From Pelecanus crispus (Eukaryota; Chordata; Aves; Pelecaniformes; Pelecanidae), in NCBI RefSeq assembly GCF_030463565.1, contig NC_134643.1, positions 48,522,221 through 48,586,220 of the forward strand: a stretch of 64,000 nucleotides of DNA, written 5' to 3'. This document shows positions 13,501 to 26,705 of this stretch, piece by piece. A model generated the notes under the pieces. It worked only from the letters and a program-made list of their open reading frames with translations. It did not search any database and was not told the origin of the DNA. A program made the position numbers and the translations under genes. Position 1 is the stretch's first letter; each line of letters starts with the position of its first letter.

Positions 13501-14831
13501 TCATAAAATGCTTTGCAGGCCATGAGTGAGGTATACCACATAGGATGGAACATTTTTGTTAAAAATATTGAAAGAGAGATTGATCCTTCTCAATCTGTTC
13601 CTTTTATTGACTAACTTGCATTGCCCATTGTCCCATCAGGTATCTTAAAGCATGATTTTGGGGGTGTTCAAATTTCATGCTTTTGTGAAGGGAGGTTGTC
13701 AAACACCCCAGATTTCTCATCCTTTATCACTTTTTCAAGTTTTTGACCATACCCAGTCATTAGGCCAGATATCTGTTAAGTGTTCTGATCTGCCACTTTT
13801 CTAATCAGGCATTAGTTTTCAGATGTTCTTCTTCTGAAATATACCCTTAGATGCCTTTCCAGCCATGACCAGCTTGTGATGTAGACGTAGCTGGAAGGAA
13901 AGACAGAAGGGGTGGAAGAACATTTTTCCTACAGTTTTCTGGGGTGAGGTCATTTGAAGGGTCCATTGTGTATAACTTCTGGAAACATTCTGAAAAAGAT
14001 GAAAAACTCTTTTTCCCTTGCTGGCACAGGTTTCTTTTTTCTGCATGAGCTCAAAAGAGCAGATCAATAGTTTGTGATTTAAAAGGGTATACGTCAATAC
14101 CAACCCCTAGAACACTGTGTTCTCATGTTTTTGACATTTGTTCCGAGTACATGTAATGTACCTCTTATTCCTCAATCTTACAAAAAAATTCTGTGCATTT
14201 ACTAAGCTAGGTAACTGGCAGTGCAAGCCTAACATAATTACAGCAATTCTGTTTGGGTGCTTGATGATTTACAGTGAATATATAAAAAAAAATGCACAAG
14301 TCACCTTTGCAGTTATAGTTTTATAGCAATAGGTTAAAGCAACTTGACTGTGATTACATGACAGAAAATTTAAATAGCCTAAACCAGCTCAGATTTTAAC
14401 CCTAATAAAATAAGACCAAGACTAATTTTTAGAATTTTACTTCATGCACTCACATGCAGCATAACTGTCCCAAGCCCAGACTGAAATAGTAAATGGAAAA
14501 TTAAGAATTAAAGTTGAAGTAGTTTGGAAATTTACAATTCATCTTAAAAAGGATGTGGCATGCAGCTAAAAGCTAAAGCAGAAGACAGAATTAATACCTT
14601 TGGGCTATGGTATTTCCCTTCTCTGGCTTTTGCACTGTTGAAGAAAACAGTGAGAGGTTGCTTCCCCTCTTTTATGTTACATGGCAAATTATTTTCACTT
14701 TGCATTCATCCATTCGCCCCATCTTCTTTTCACCTGTTGTCAGGTGTTGCACACAGAGTACTCCCACTCTTTGAGCCCTGTAGTAGTATTACAGTTTCAG
14801 CAGGAGGAAGTAGGAAAGATTTACTGTGTGC
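10501..14831. other. Non-coding DNA 3' of RASSF9, part 2
   Basis: I see no coding exon, RNA gene or clear repeat between the MIR-like SINE and the LTR. ORFs at 11353-11721 and 13819-14103 are short, lack domains and show no splice context. Confidence 0.55.
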
Positions 14832-14836
14832 CAGGG
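14832..14836. repeat. Target-site duplication CAGGG, left copy
   Basis: CAGGG immediately precedes the TG of the LTR and is repeated exactly after its terminal CA at 15435-15439. This fixes both element boundaries. Confidence 0.85.
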
Positions 14837-15434
14837 TGTCATGGTTTAACCCCAGCCAGCAACTAAGCACCACACAGCCACTCACTCACTCACTCCCCCC
14901 GTGGTGGGATGGGGGAGAGAATCAGAAGAGTAAAAGTGAGAAAACTCATGGGTTGAGATAGAGACAGTTGAATAGGTAAAGCAAAAGCCACGCACACAAG
15001 CAAAGCAAAACAAGGAGTTAATTCACTACTTCCCATCGGCAGGCAGGTGTTCAGCCATCTCCAGGAAAGCAGGGCTCCATCACACGTAACAGTAACTTGG
15101 GAAGACAAGCACCATCACTCTGAACGTCCCCCACTTCCTTCTTCTTCCCCCAGCTTTATATGCTGAGCATGACATCATATGGTATGGAATATCCCTTTGG
15201 TCAGTTGGGGTCAGCTGTCCCGGCTGTGTCCCCTCCCAAATTCTTGCGCACCCCCAGCCTACTCGCTGGTGGGGTGGTGTGAGAAGCAGAAAAGGCCTTG
15301 ACCCTGCGTAAGAACTGCTCAGTAGTAACTAAACCATCCCTGTATTATCAACCCTGTTTCCAGGACAAATCCAAAACATAGCCCCATACTAGCTACTATG
15401 AAGAAAGTTAACTATCCCAGCCAAAAGCAGCACA
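14837..15434 (-). mobile_element. Solo LTR, avian ERVL-type endogenous retrovirus (598 bp)
   Basis: The element runs TG...CA and is flanked on both sides by the identical 5-bp target duplication CAGGG (14832-14836 and 15435-15439). A 5-bp duplication fits an ERVL-type insertion. I recognise its sequence as a family widespread in neoavian birds, but cannot give a database name. Features fit the minus-strand orientation: a TATA box (TATAAA) at 15160-15155, a CRE-like TGATGTCA at 15177-15170 upstream of it, and a degraded polyadenylation hexamer (ATTCAA where I recall ATTAAA) at 14973-14968. No gag, pol or env sequence adjoins it, so it is a solo LTR left by recombination between two LTRs. The intact ends suggest it is much younger than the other repeats here. 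Confidence 0.88.
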
Positions 15435-15439
15435 CAGGG
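15435..15439. repeat. Target-site duplication CAGGG, right copy
   Basis: Exact copy of 14832-14836, directly after the LTR's terminal CA. Confidence 0.85.
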
Positions 15440-16024
15440 CTTTGTCAGTCTCGTTCCTTAGGACCTTTCTACTTCTCTTCCACCACTAAAGTGCTCCATG
15501 ATGTGAGACAGGATGGCAGAAACTAGGTAGGAAGGAAACTCTCAGCACTGGTAACATGACAGATCCACGCCTAATTCTATTTATTATCTGGCTCTGACAG
15601 AAACTTCACAACTCTGAGTGACTCAGTCATTCTGAGCCTAGTTGCTCACATGTAAGAACACACTATTTCTTTGTCTGCCTAGACAGTCATTGCACAGGCA
15701 GGTAAATCTCTGCATGGCTTGACATGAGAGACATACACTGTGGAAGTGTAGGCAATACTTCTTTCAATGGCCAGAAGGGAAAGTAGTAGAGAACTTGCAG
15801 CTTGCTTTTTTTGTGTGTGTATGAAATTTTCAGTTAGGCTGTGACTATAACCAAGTCTGGGGACATAATAATTCCAGAACAAGCAGATTTGCCCATTCTG
15901 GAAACAGTGGTGCTTTATTATAAGGAAAACGTTTTAGGTCAGTGTTTCAGCCCTCCTCTTTTCCTTCATCATTTTCTGACAACATTTTGGTTTTGAGCAG
16001 CTGTAAATTTTAAGGGCAGATTTT

Positions 16025-16285
16025 AAAGACATAAGGATCATCTGGTTTCATCTTTGCCTAACACAGACCATAAAATTTCACCAATAATTCTTGTAGTGTA
16101 TCATCTTCCCCTAAAATATAAGTGAATACTGTCAAGCCCAATAACTTGTGGTTTACTAGAGCATAAAAACATCCTGTCTCAATTTAAGGAATCCTGGAGA
16201 TGATGAATTCCCTTCTTCCTTGGCAATGGATGATTACTATCACTGCAGAACAGTTGTTTCTAATTTTCATTTTGAACCAGAAACA
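16025..16285 (-). mobile_element. Ancient CR1 LINE 3'-end fragment, antisense
   Basis: The segment reads like the antisense of an old archosaur/turtle CR1 3' end: AAGGATCATCTGGTTTCATC near 16032, CTAACACAGACCATAAAATT near 16058, CAAGCCCAATAACTTGTGG near 16134, then a variant of the block around GATGATGAATTC near 16200 and the ATTACTATCACTG stretch near 16232. Divergence is high. The downstream ORF (16220-16636) begins inside it and is not a supported gene. Confidence 0.62.
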
Positions 16286-19200
16286 AACACAGGGCTGCCA
16301 TATGATACAGGTGGGTATGGCCTGAGAGTTTGTCACACCCACAACAAGGGACAAAATATTCTACTTTATATCTGCACATACATCCTTGCTCTGCTGGCTT
16401 TTTATGCCTATTTTTTAAGGGTTTTACATTATGGTTGGCTCCGCTGCAACCCTTACTTTACTTTTATCCTATTTCATGCTAAACCACACTTAAATTCATT
16501 CCTCCCCCAGGCCTCACAAAAGCTGTCCCAGGCCACAGAAAAGAGAAGGCCGGAATTATCTGGTATATCATGGGATGTAACCAGCAGTGGATTGTGTGAT
16601 GATGGTGCTTTTTACTTATATAAGATGATGTGTTAGGAGAAAAACTATGGTAGCACAATTCAGTTGTGAGATTCAGAATTATTGGCCTTGTGAGCCAAGC
16701 ATCTGCCAAGCATAAACTTACCAACTTCTGCATAAATCATGCTGGGACCTCAACTACCAGCTGCAGCTGGTCATATCTAAGCCTGCCTGACTGCATCAGG
16801 CACAGCGGATCATGGAGTAGGAGAGCATGAACAAGGTGACTGCCCAAAATACTAGTGCTTTAACAGGGAAACTTGAAATTGGAGGAAGATATATACAAAT
16901 ATGTAAGTCATAACAAGTCCATTCCCAGCACATTTCCATTCTCTTTTAACTTTAAAAAGAAAAAAAACCAACCCAACAAAACACCCAACCTCTCCCACAA
17001 TAAAATCCTACAGATAGAATTTCCTTATACCCTTTATGTGTTGGTGACTTTCCATTCTCATTGTCAATCTATGCTGTAATTGGCAAAATGATGTATTTGC
17101 CTTATAAATACATTTTTAAAAGTATTGATAAAAAGTCTGTCTATCTCAATAGTATAGTAGCTGCACTAACAAACTGAAGCAACTAAAGCTGTGTGCACTG
17201 ATTATGGGTCAAAATGCTGTTTGGGGAGAGTCGTAGTCTAAAAAAAAAGGAAAAGCAAATGTTAATTAACAAAGTATAGATACAAACAAACTGTAAGATT
17301 ATTACTTAGCAATTATTTAGCATAAAAGATTAGTTAATCCAGTAGTGTATAAAAAAACCACACTGTTTAAAAAAGAAACAGGAAGTCATGTAGAGAATGC
17401 TGTCAAACAGTGGAAAATTAACTGGGAATCACAACAAACTGTTGTGCTTTATAAGGAAATTAATCTACTTTTAGAAAACAGATGAGAGTAATCTTTCCTT
17501 GTTTTATTCCACTGAATTTACTTATAGCATAAATTTGAACTACAGTACCACTCATTCAATATAATAAGAAGTGTAACATATTTCTGAGGAAAATCCTGTA
17601 ATTTTTGTGTATAATTTAGGGGAGATTTCAATGATGGAGTCAAAGCAATTTCTCAGATGCCAGATGTCAGGATGCTATTTTGATGGATGCTTTTCTTACA
17701 TATTACTCTGAGGTTCTGTTGTGGTTCGGTAAATTCAGGTGTGAATAATTTTTTGAGGCAAATCTGTGACTTAAAACTACAGTTTTACCAACCCAAGAAT
17801 TAAAAGATGCTATCAAGACTTCCTGACCACGAGTTTAGCTTAAAGATCATAAAAATTTGTTGGTTTTGAATTAGCTTCTTGTGTTTGAGCAAAAATTACA
17901 CATGGATCATTTTTCAGGCACTCCTCTGCAAAGCTAGAAGAGGAAGTTTATTCCCCTCCCCTCTCCTCGTGAAAGCAGAGTCCCATGTAATCACAAAATT
18001 AAAGAAATTAGCTTACCAGGGAATTACAATTCATAAAGCATTCTCTTGCCATCTTCACCAAGATGCAGTTGTAGAACACTGGTGTTACAGCACATGCTGT
18101 GAGATGGCTCTACTTCTACTCCATAGTCATATATAAACAATTTCTCTTTCCTGAATCTCATGGAATTTTACAGCAATGAAACAGTTACACAAGCACAGGA
18201 CTTGGCCTTTCTTTAAATGCCTGTGTTGCATAGCTCAAATATTGACTTAACTACAAACACTCTCAGCCTGTAATTTCAGACATCAAAACCAAATATATGA
18301 AATATGTCTTGGAAAAAAACACGGAAAACAGCAATAGTACACAAGTGACTAATCTGTACAGAAAGGAATAGTACAATTTTTTTTCAAAACACTTGAGGTA
18401 AATTTGTTTGTATCATTCTGCTTTTGCAAAAAAGAGAAATGAAAAACAACTACAGATCTGCTTGTTAATACAAACTCCTTCCCAAAGAAAGGGAGGGTTC
18501 AAATTTACAGAACAAAATTGTTTGCATAGTAAAATAATCATCCAGATGGCAAAAAAAAGCAACCCTGAAAATGATAAATTTTAAGAGGCAGACAATGCCT
18601 CTTGGGGTCATCCACAGTAACAGTTTCATAACAACTATTTCAAGCTCTCAGCTTTAAGCATACCGGAACAGTTTAGTGAACATTAGCTAATCTGTGTATT
18701 GCTAATCTATTATTCTAGAAATGTGTGACTGTGCAATACAGTCCTGGGTTTATGATTGACCTGGCCCTCTTTGACATAAAAATACCAGAAAAGAAATACC
18801 ATTTTAGAATTTTTTTTGTATAACTCCTCTGCTGTCAGAATTCAGTGCAACTATAGATAATGTAGGAAATATTTTAATCAAGACATTCCTATGTTACATA
18901 CAAGCATCTTCCAATCCACTTAAATCTTTTCACACATAAAGAAGAGCAAAAGGGCAATTTACTATATGCAAACTATTAAGAGGTTAATCAACTTGGTAAA
19001 CTGAGATTTAAGCAGTAACCTCCTTCCCCACGGAAGTATGTATATCTATTTTATGAATATTTAAGCAAAATAAAATACGAAGCAGCAGCTACTTAATCTG
19101 CAGTTTAAAACAAATACATGCACTCAGAAATAAGAACTTGAAATACAGCTGATCTGAAGCAAAATAGGAATGAACATAAAATAAAAGAGCATGATATTTG

Positions 19201-20279
19201 ATGTTGGAAGAAATTCTAAATAAAATCTGATCTAACCACCAAATAACTCAAAAAAGTGCAGATATGAACATAATGGAAGTTGCATGGAGCTGCAAATATG
19301 TAAGTGGTAATTATTTAGGTCAAGTATGGAGATGAGTCAAATCAGAATCAGGGAAAATGGTCAAATAAGCTTTACATTCACAGAGTCTGTGGCAACCTGC
19401 AAATGAATTAAAATTACCATGAACACTGTATATTTTTCTGTTGCTATAGTCTAATACAAAAGGAGCCCACACTACTTCTAGGTCATGAATGACAAAAGCT
19501 CTCTAAATCAAAAGGTCCCTCTCTATGCCTAGCAAAACCTCTCAATACAGATAGAAAGGAATTAACAGCTAGTTCCTCATGCAAATAACTCCCTCTTTCC
19601 CCCTGTAACAGAGTTGCTGACATGTAGTACTCTCAGGAATGCACTGGTAAAGTGCTCAGATACTTTTGTATCTTGTATACTCCTCTAGTGCTCTGCATTG
19701 TGGAACACCACAATTTTTTTATCATTGCAAGTAACTGCATGACTTTCTCCACAGTTAATATTATATGACCTACCCAACCTCGATACTTCACAGGATTAAA
19801 TTGAACTTCTAGCTGACAGTGAACTTTTTGTACCAGCTGGGTTTTTTACTTTATCTTAACTGGATCCTAGCAAGATGATCTCTGTATTGTTCTTAACAAA
19901 ATAATACCTCTCTCCCCAGAAAGAATTATTATTTCCTGAAAACTGGATGTCAGTGAATGCATTGAACATCACAAGTTAAGTTTTCAAATATTCAGGTGAA
20001 CTAAAATCTCAACCAACAGGCTAGTCAAGCAAAATATGCATATAGTCATTGCATAAGCAAAAACCTGCATTTACATGCACAAAGACTAAATTTTCCCACC
20101 CTTACGTGGGATTCAGCTGACAAAGCTAGCAGTCAACAGTTCTTACTGAAAATATTTTTGAAAATGGAATGATCATTTGGTTTTTGAATGAATCATTGAT
20201 GCAAAAACCCTCAAATTCCAGATGAATAAGATAGAAAACTGGTATGAATTCTAGTCAGATTTGAAGTTTTGGATTTTCT

Positions 20280-20297
20280 CCCCCCCCCCCCCCCCCC
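20280..20297. repeat. Poly(C) tract, 18 bases
   Basis: An uninterrupted run of 18 C in an AT-rich context. The minus strand is G18 and could form a G-quadruplex. The ORF from 20269 that reads through it is an artefact. Confidence 0.9.
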
Positions 20298-23200
20298 GAA
20301 AAATGAATGTAGCATAAAATGTAAGCACTTAATTCATAATTCAGGAAAAGGGAAATTCCCAAACATAACTATAGGTTCTTATTTGGGAATGTTCCCTGAA
20401 TTAAACCTGAAGGCTTGCAAACATTATGAACAGCTCCTATTGAAATTAGTGACTGGATTCCAGTTGTACTTGATCTGTCAGAGATGCAAGGCAGCCACAA
20501 ACTTGATTCCAGAAAATCAGTCTGTAATCATCCATCTGAAAAGCTATGTTTGATGTAAGGCAAATTAACCAAATATTAGAATCTGTTAAGTATTAGAAAG
20601 AAAATCTTGATGTCTGTATTTTATATCCCAGTAGTCCTCTCTTTGGAAGAAAATAATTTCAGTCATGGACAGTTTTGAGAACGGACTTTGAGATTTTTGA
20701 CATTGTATAATATATTCAGAGTTACTTATTAAATGAAAAAACAACAAACTTTGGAATGAGACTATTACATTTTACAAAACATTGTATCACAAAGGCAATA
20801 TAATATTAAAAAAATATACTCATTTAAACATATTTTAGGACAAAAATAACGGTTTAAATATATGGAAAAAATGATTATATTATGGACACTGGAAATTTAG
20901 TCATATTTGGTTTAAAGTATGTTTATGTTGTCAGATGGAGCCCTGAGAAAGACAGCAAACAGCAACTTATTTTCAGAAGTCATAAAATGCCAAATAACCT
21001 ACTTGTCTTTTAAATGCTGTAGTAAAACACCCAGAAGGGTAAACACCACAGCTCTAGGAAAAGAAAAATATTATGTGTGTAATCATTATGAGCATACTAC
21101 TGTTGGAAGAAAACAGTCATTTATGTTCAAGCTAACTAAACCGGCGAGACAGGAAGAGATGGTCTAAGGTAGGTTTAGAAAAAAGCCCTTTGGATTAGAG
21201 ACTTCTGTTCTTCAGTGCATGTTCTACTTGCACTGTTAATGAAAATGTTTACCATTACCAAAGACATTTTGTTACAAAACCAGTGTTTCATGAGATGAAA
21301 ATGGAAAATAGTAAGTCGGTTTTTTTTTTCTTTTTTATCAGAATGAAGTCACAAGAATACTAAAAATTTAGCAAGGAATGCTCACATATTATTAAAGAAA
21401 ATATAGTATGCATCACACAAAATTATTCAAATTACTATTTGCTTAAAGTTAGATATGTCAGTACTTTGCTGAATTAGGTGCATGGATCTAAATCTTCATC
21501 CAAGGCAACGAACACGATTAGGCAATCAGAAATAGAACTGGTAGATTTTGTAATAGTGATTTGTTACATCTATTTACGCCTTTACACAGTTGGAAATATG
21601 CAGAAACTAACAAGTATGATTCTGGGCATGAAGAGAAATGTAAAGCCAATTAATCTTAGCAGGCTAAAGCCGCAAGTTGAAGCTCTCATCTCTGTGAATT
21701 TCAATCTGTCAGTATCATATAATCGAATACCCTGTGTTAGCAATATGTATGTATGTATGGAGCACAAGACAGCCAGTAGAACAATCCCTGAACACACAAT
21801 CTGAAGACAAATATATAATCTATAAGTTTGAAGTGATAAAAGTTCTTGGGGACTGCTCAGTTTTGCAGGGGAAAAAAAAAAAGCAGTAATTCTGTAATTA
21901 CACAGTAATTTTTAAGAACATAAATGGATGGTAAAAATTGTAAATACATGTAAATTTATATATAACCAAATGATAATTATATTTTATATTTGAAAGAGTC
22001 ATCAAGGAACTGAAGCACATAATTAAATTGACTCATCCCCTTTCATCAAATTTGTAAAAGTACATAATAAAGTCAGTCAGAAACATGAGATTGGGGTATA
22101 CACTGCGCTTCCTGGAAATTGTTGGAGTTATACTGGTTATAAACATATATGTGAAACTATTTAAGTATGTAGGATCCAAAGAACTTTGTATTAGGCAAGT
22201 CCATTCATTTCAGTACTGTTAGCCCAGATGACAGTCACTGAAGGTCTCTGCCCAGATTCCTATCGGGGACTAACCTATCCCACCCCAAAACAGTCATGAT
22301 GCAAGCTGAGTCTGGTACCTACTCACCATGATATTCCTCTCACTCTGAAGAAATAACTGTCTTTCTATCAAAAACCCCTTATACAGATGAGTGTAATGGA
22401 CAGAATTTCCTTTCATTTCACTTTGACCTGTCACATTTCCACTCCCTGGGTAGAATTTTTCTCTCCTCTTAGGCAGGACTTCTTTGATCTTCCTCTTTGT
22501 CAGTAAGTATAAGATACTCCATGGAAAATTTTATAAAATAAAAGAAAAAAAATGTGAAGATGGAAAGGGAACCAGCTTAGGAGAATGACAGGAAATGAAC
22601 CAAAGTGTTTCATTGTGCATTTCCTTATGGGAATTAAAAAAAAAAAAACCCATAGATAGTTGAGACAAAGGAAGAATGGTTAAGCAAGGTGCATAAAGGT
22701 TCATAAGGCATACTTTTAGCATCCTAAAACCAGACTGAACAAGTGTATGAAAAGTGTAGAGGCAGATAAACAGCAAAGAGCGCACACAGTCTTTAATCGT
22801 CTTGTACATTCATCTAAATTCTGAAAGAAAAAAGTTTGTTTGAGATATCAAAGTATAAGCTTCAAATATAAGCTTCAAAACACTGGATATTTTTACATTA
22901 TTTTATTTTTTAAGAAATACTCTCTCCCAACCTATTTTTCCTATTTTCTTCTTAAAACACAGTAATACTCTTAAGACCTACATGTTGCAGGGGATGTACA
23001 ATCAAGCATGTAGTGTGGATAAAGATCAGTTCCGAGAACCAGTACAAGTTCCTATGGGTGAAATAAATCTGACAGAGTATGAGTGGAAATTAGTTCCCCC
23101 AGTGGTCTTGTACTAGCCTGCACAGCTGTGAACATTATTCGGTTTGAATTCTTTATCCCTTACATATTTATAAAAAAAAAAAAAAAAACAACCAAAACTC

Positions 23201-24299
23201 TTTAGAAATAACTGTTAGCTAAATTCACAAGAACTCATAGACTACATTAGCCTACTCTCAACATTCAGAGCTCTGTGCTTACTATTTGTCAGAGTCATAC
23301 CACAGAGTTCAAAAGATGCTGAGCTGCGTTAATAAATTATTACAAAGATAAGATATTTGATACATACTTGTGTTTCCATCAGGAGCTGAGTCTAAATATG
23401 ACATATTATTATTGAAGTATTCAAATAACATTGTATGACAAAAAGACAACACAAAATATATTAAGGCAACTAGCACACTTTCCTGGAATAGAAACTATTT
23501 ATAATATCCAGGATTAAAAAAAAGTTTAAAAAAAACCACAAAAATTGCCTTTTCAGAATAGGCACTTTTTTCTTTTCTGCATCAAATATGTGCTAATCAG
23601 CAGTCCTAGCACTTTGGTCATGTTAGAAAAGAGATGGTTGACAGACATTTAGGAGGAGAAAAATGCAGAAAGGGAAAGCAGTGTATCTGACAGTATTTTA
23701 CATTTATACCTTCTACATACTGTCTATTCATTTACTTTGTAGGTTTTTAATTCCAGGATTTGTTTGAATTTTGCTAGAGCTAAACTTTGGTTAGAAACAC
23801 TGTAACTACTTCTCCATGCAATTCATTTAATCAAAAGCTTTAAACAGACTGATCCTCAAAATATAAACATGGCAACCCAGAAATTACTGATGTACTCTCT
23901 GTTAGCAGAGTCTCTAGCTCAGGGGTAGGAATCTTGTTCAGCAACTGAGGAGAACCCCTCAGTTATACACCTTCTCTTTGGATTCACAGCAACATGCTGG
24001 AGAAGGATTTGAGATCAACTATTACATCCTAAGTGAAATCTTTTCACTTAACCACATAGTTGTAAAACTCATGTTTTGCATTCCTCTTTTTTTTTTTCCT
24101 GGGGCCCGATATTTAATTAGGTATATAAAGTGGATCAGCTTTAGCTGTATCCCAAAGTCCTCACCAAGGAAGTAGGATTTAAAGGTCCATATCTCTGCTC
24201 CAAAACAGCACGAGATGGGATTTGACAACCTACCTGCTACGTGAAAATGGTAACTACCTCACTATTGGGAAAGAGTATCTAGCCAGAGCCAAAAATACC

Positions 24300-25247
24300 T
24301 GGTTCCCGCCTGTCCCTTCTGTTACACTTTATTGGGTAGTCATGATCTGAGGAGGCCTAAGACACTGGATCGGACTGATGCGATAGGCAGGAGAAAGCCT
24401 TGCTGAGAATGCCCCTGGGGTTAGGTGTGAGCTTGGGATTTGAGCGTCTCGCACAAGCAGGATGCGGGCAGTTCTGACATGCCTGCTGGCAGAAATTATG
24501 TGGACTTAAGCACCACTGGGGCAACTACAGGGTAACAGCAGATAAGTAGGGGTTTTAAGGATCTTAGAAGCAGTTAAGCACTGCTGAAAGAGAATGGAAA
24601 TTAAAAACCTGTGTGTGTAAGGCAATTTTTAAAATTGGACTTAGGTGTTTTTGAAAATATCATCCAGATAACGCAAAACTAAATTTAAATACACAGCATA
24701 AATGCAATTGCATTTTTTTGTCCTACAATATCATAAAAACTATTTTTAACAGATTACTTGCTTGATTATATATTCCTTTACAGCAGCTTCATGGCAGGGG
24801 AACTCCAGCTGAATAAAGCTAATGTAACAGAGCAGAAAATCGAGCTCGCTGTCTAATTTGGTCTAATCTCTAATTCACATTCCTAAAGAGTTAGAGAGAT
24901 GCAGAAGTGGACCCAAAGATTAGGGGATATCAAATCTCCAGACTTTTGGTCCAATCCAGTCAGAATGCTCCTGTTTCACTGAGTATTAATATTACAAGGT
25001 CTAAACAGTCTGTCCTGATTTGGCAAAGCCAACAACCTTACACCGATTCGCAGTTAACCCATGAGACTGCCCATGCATTTAAGCACGAGTATACCATTAA
25101 GCACATAAATAGGCACTGTTTACGTGGCTAAAGCAGTGCCACAGTTTTAAGATCTTGAAGGGCTGAAACCTCAAGACAACAAGGTTTACTAATAGTTATA
25201 AATATCCTCCAAAATATGACTTTTCATAAATGCATGAGTGTTTTCAA
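24300..25247 (-). other. RASSF9: Putative RASSF9 3' UTR
   Basis: This follows the TAG stop (25250-25248) in the transcription direction. The first canonical AATAAA I found on the minus strand is at 24333-24328, which would give a 3' UTR of roughly 0.93 kb. An ATTAAA-type hexamer follows near 24110. The segment around 24330-24540 looks somewhat repeat-like, and vertebrate RASSF9 transcripts may have longer 3' UTRs, so the true end could lie further down in coordinates. The boundary is inference only. Confidence 0.35.
24328..24333 (-). terminator. Candidate polyadenylation signal AATAAA for RASSF9
   Basis: The plus strand reads TTTATT, so the minus strand reads AATAAA. It is the first canonical hexamer about 915 nt past the RASSF9 stop codon. 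No strong GU-rich downstream element is evident, so it may not be the one used. Confidence 0.3.

Positions 25248-26705
<1,458 letters not shown>

Larger units (their letters stand above)
15440..24299. other. Non-coding DNA 3' of RASSF9, part 3
   Basis: Apart from the CR1 remnant (16025-16285) and the C18 tract (20280-20297), it is AT-rich with short poly(A) runs (for example near 23170-23187). No gene can be supported. The strongly AT-rich part (about 17080-22050) could hold conserved elements, but this cannot be judged without alignment. Confidence 0.55.

Noticed and set aside
14560..14961. 133-codon plus-strand ORF
   Set aside because: It runs from unique DNA into the LTR (which starts at 14837), so it is a chance frame.
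16220..16636. 138-codon plus-strand ORF
   Set aside because: It starts within an ancient CR1 remnant and has no recognisable domain.
23915..23950. CTCAGGGGTAGGAATC, resembling a hAT transposon terminus
   Set aside because: No matching inverted terminus or 8-bp target duplication could be found nearby.
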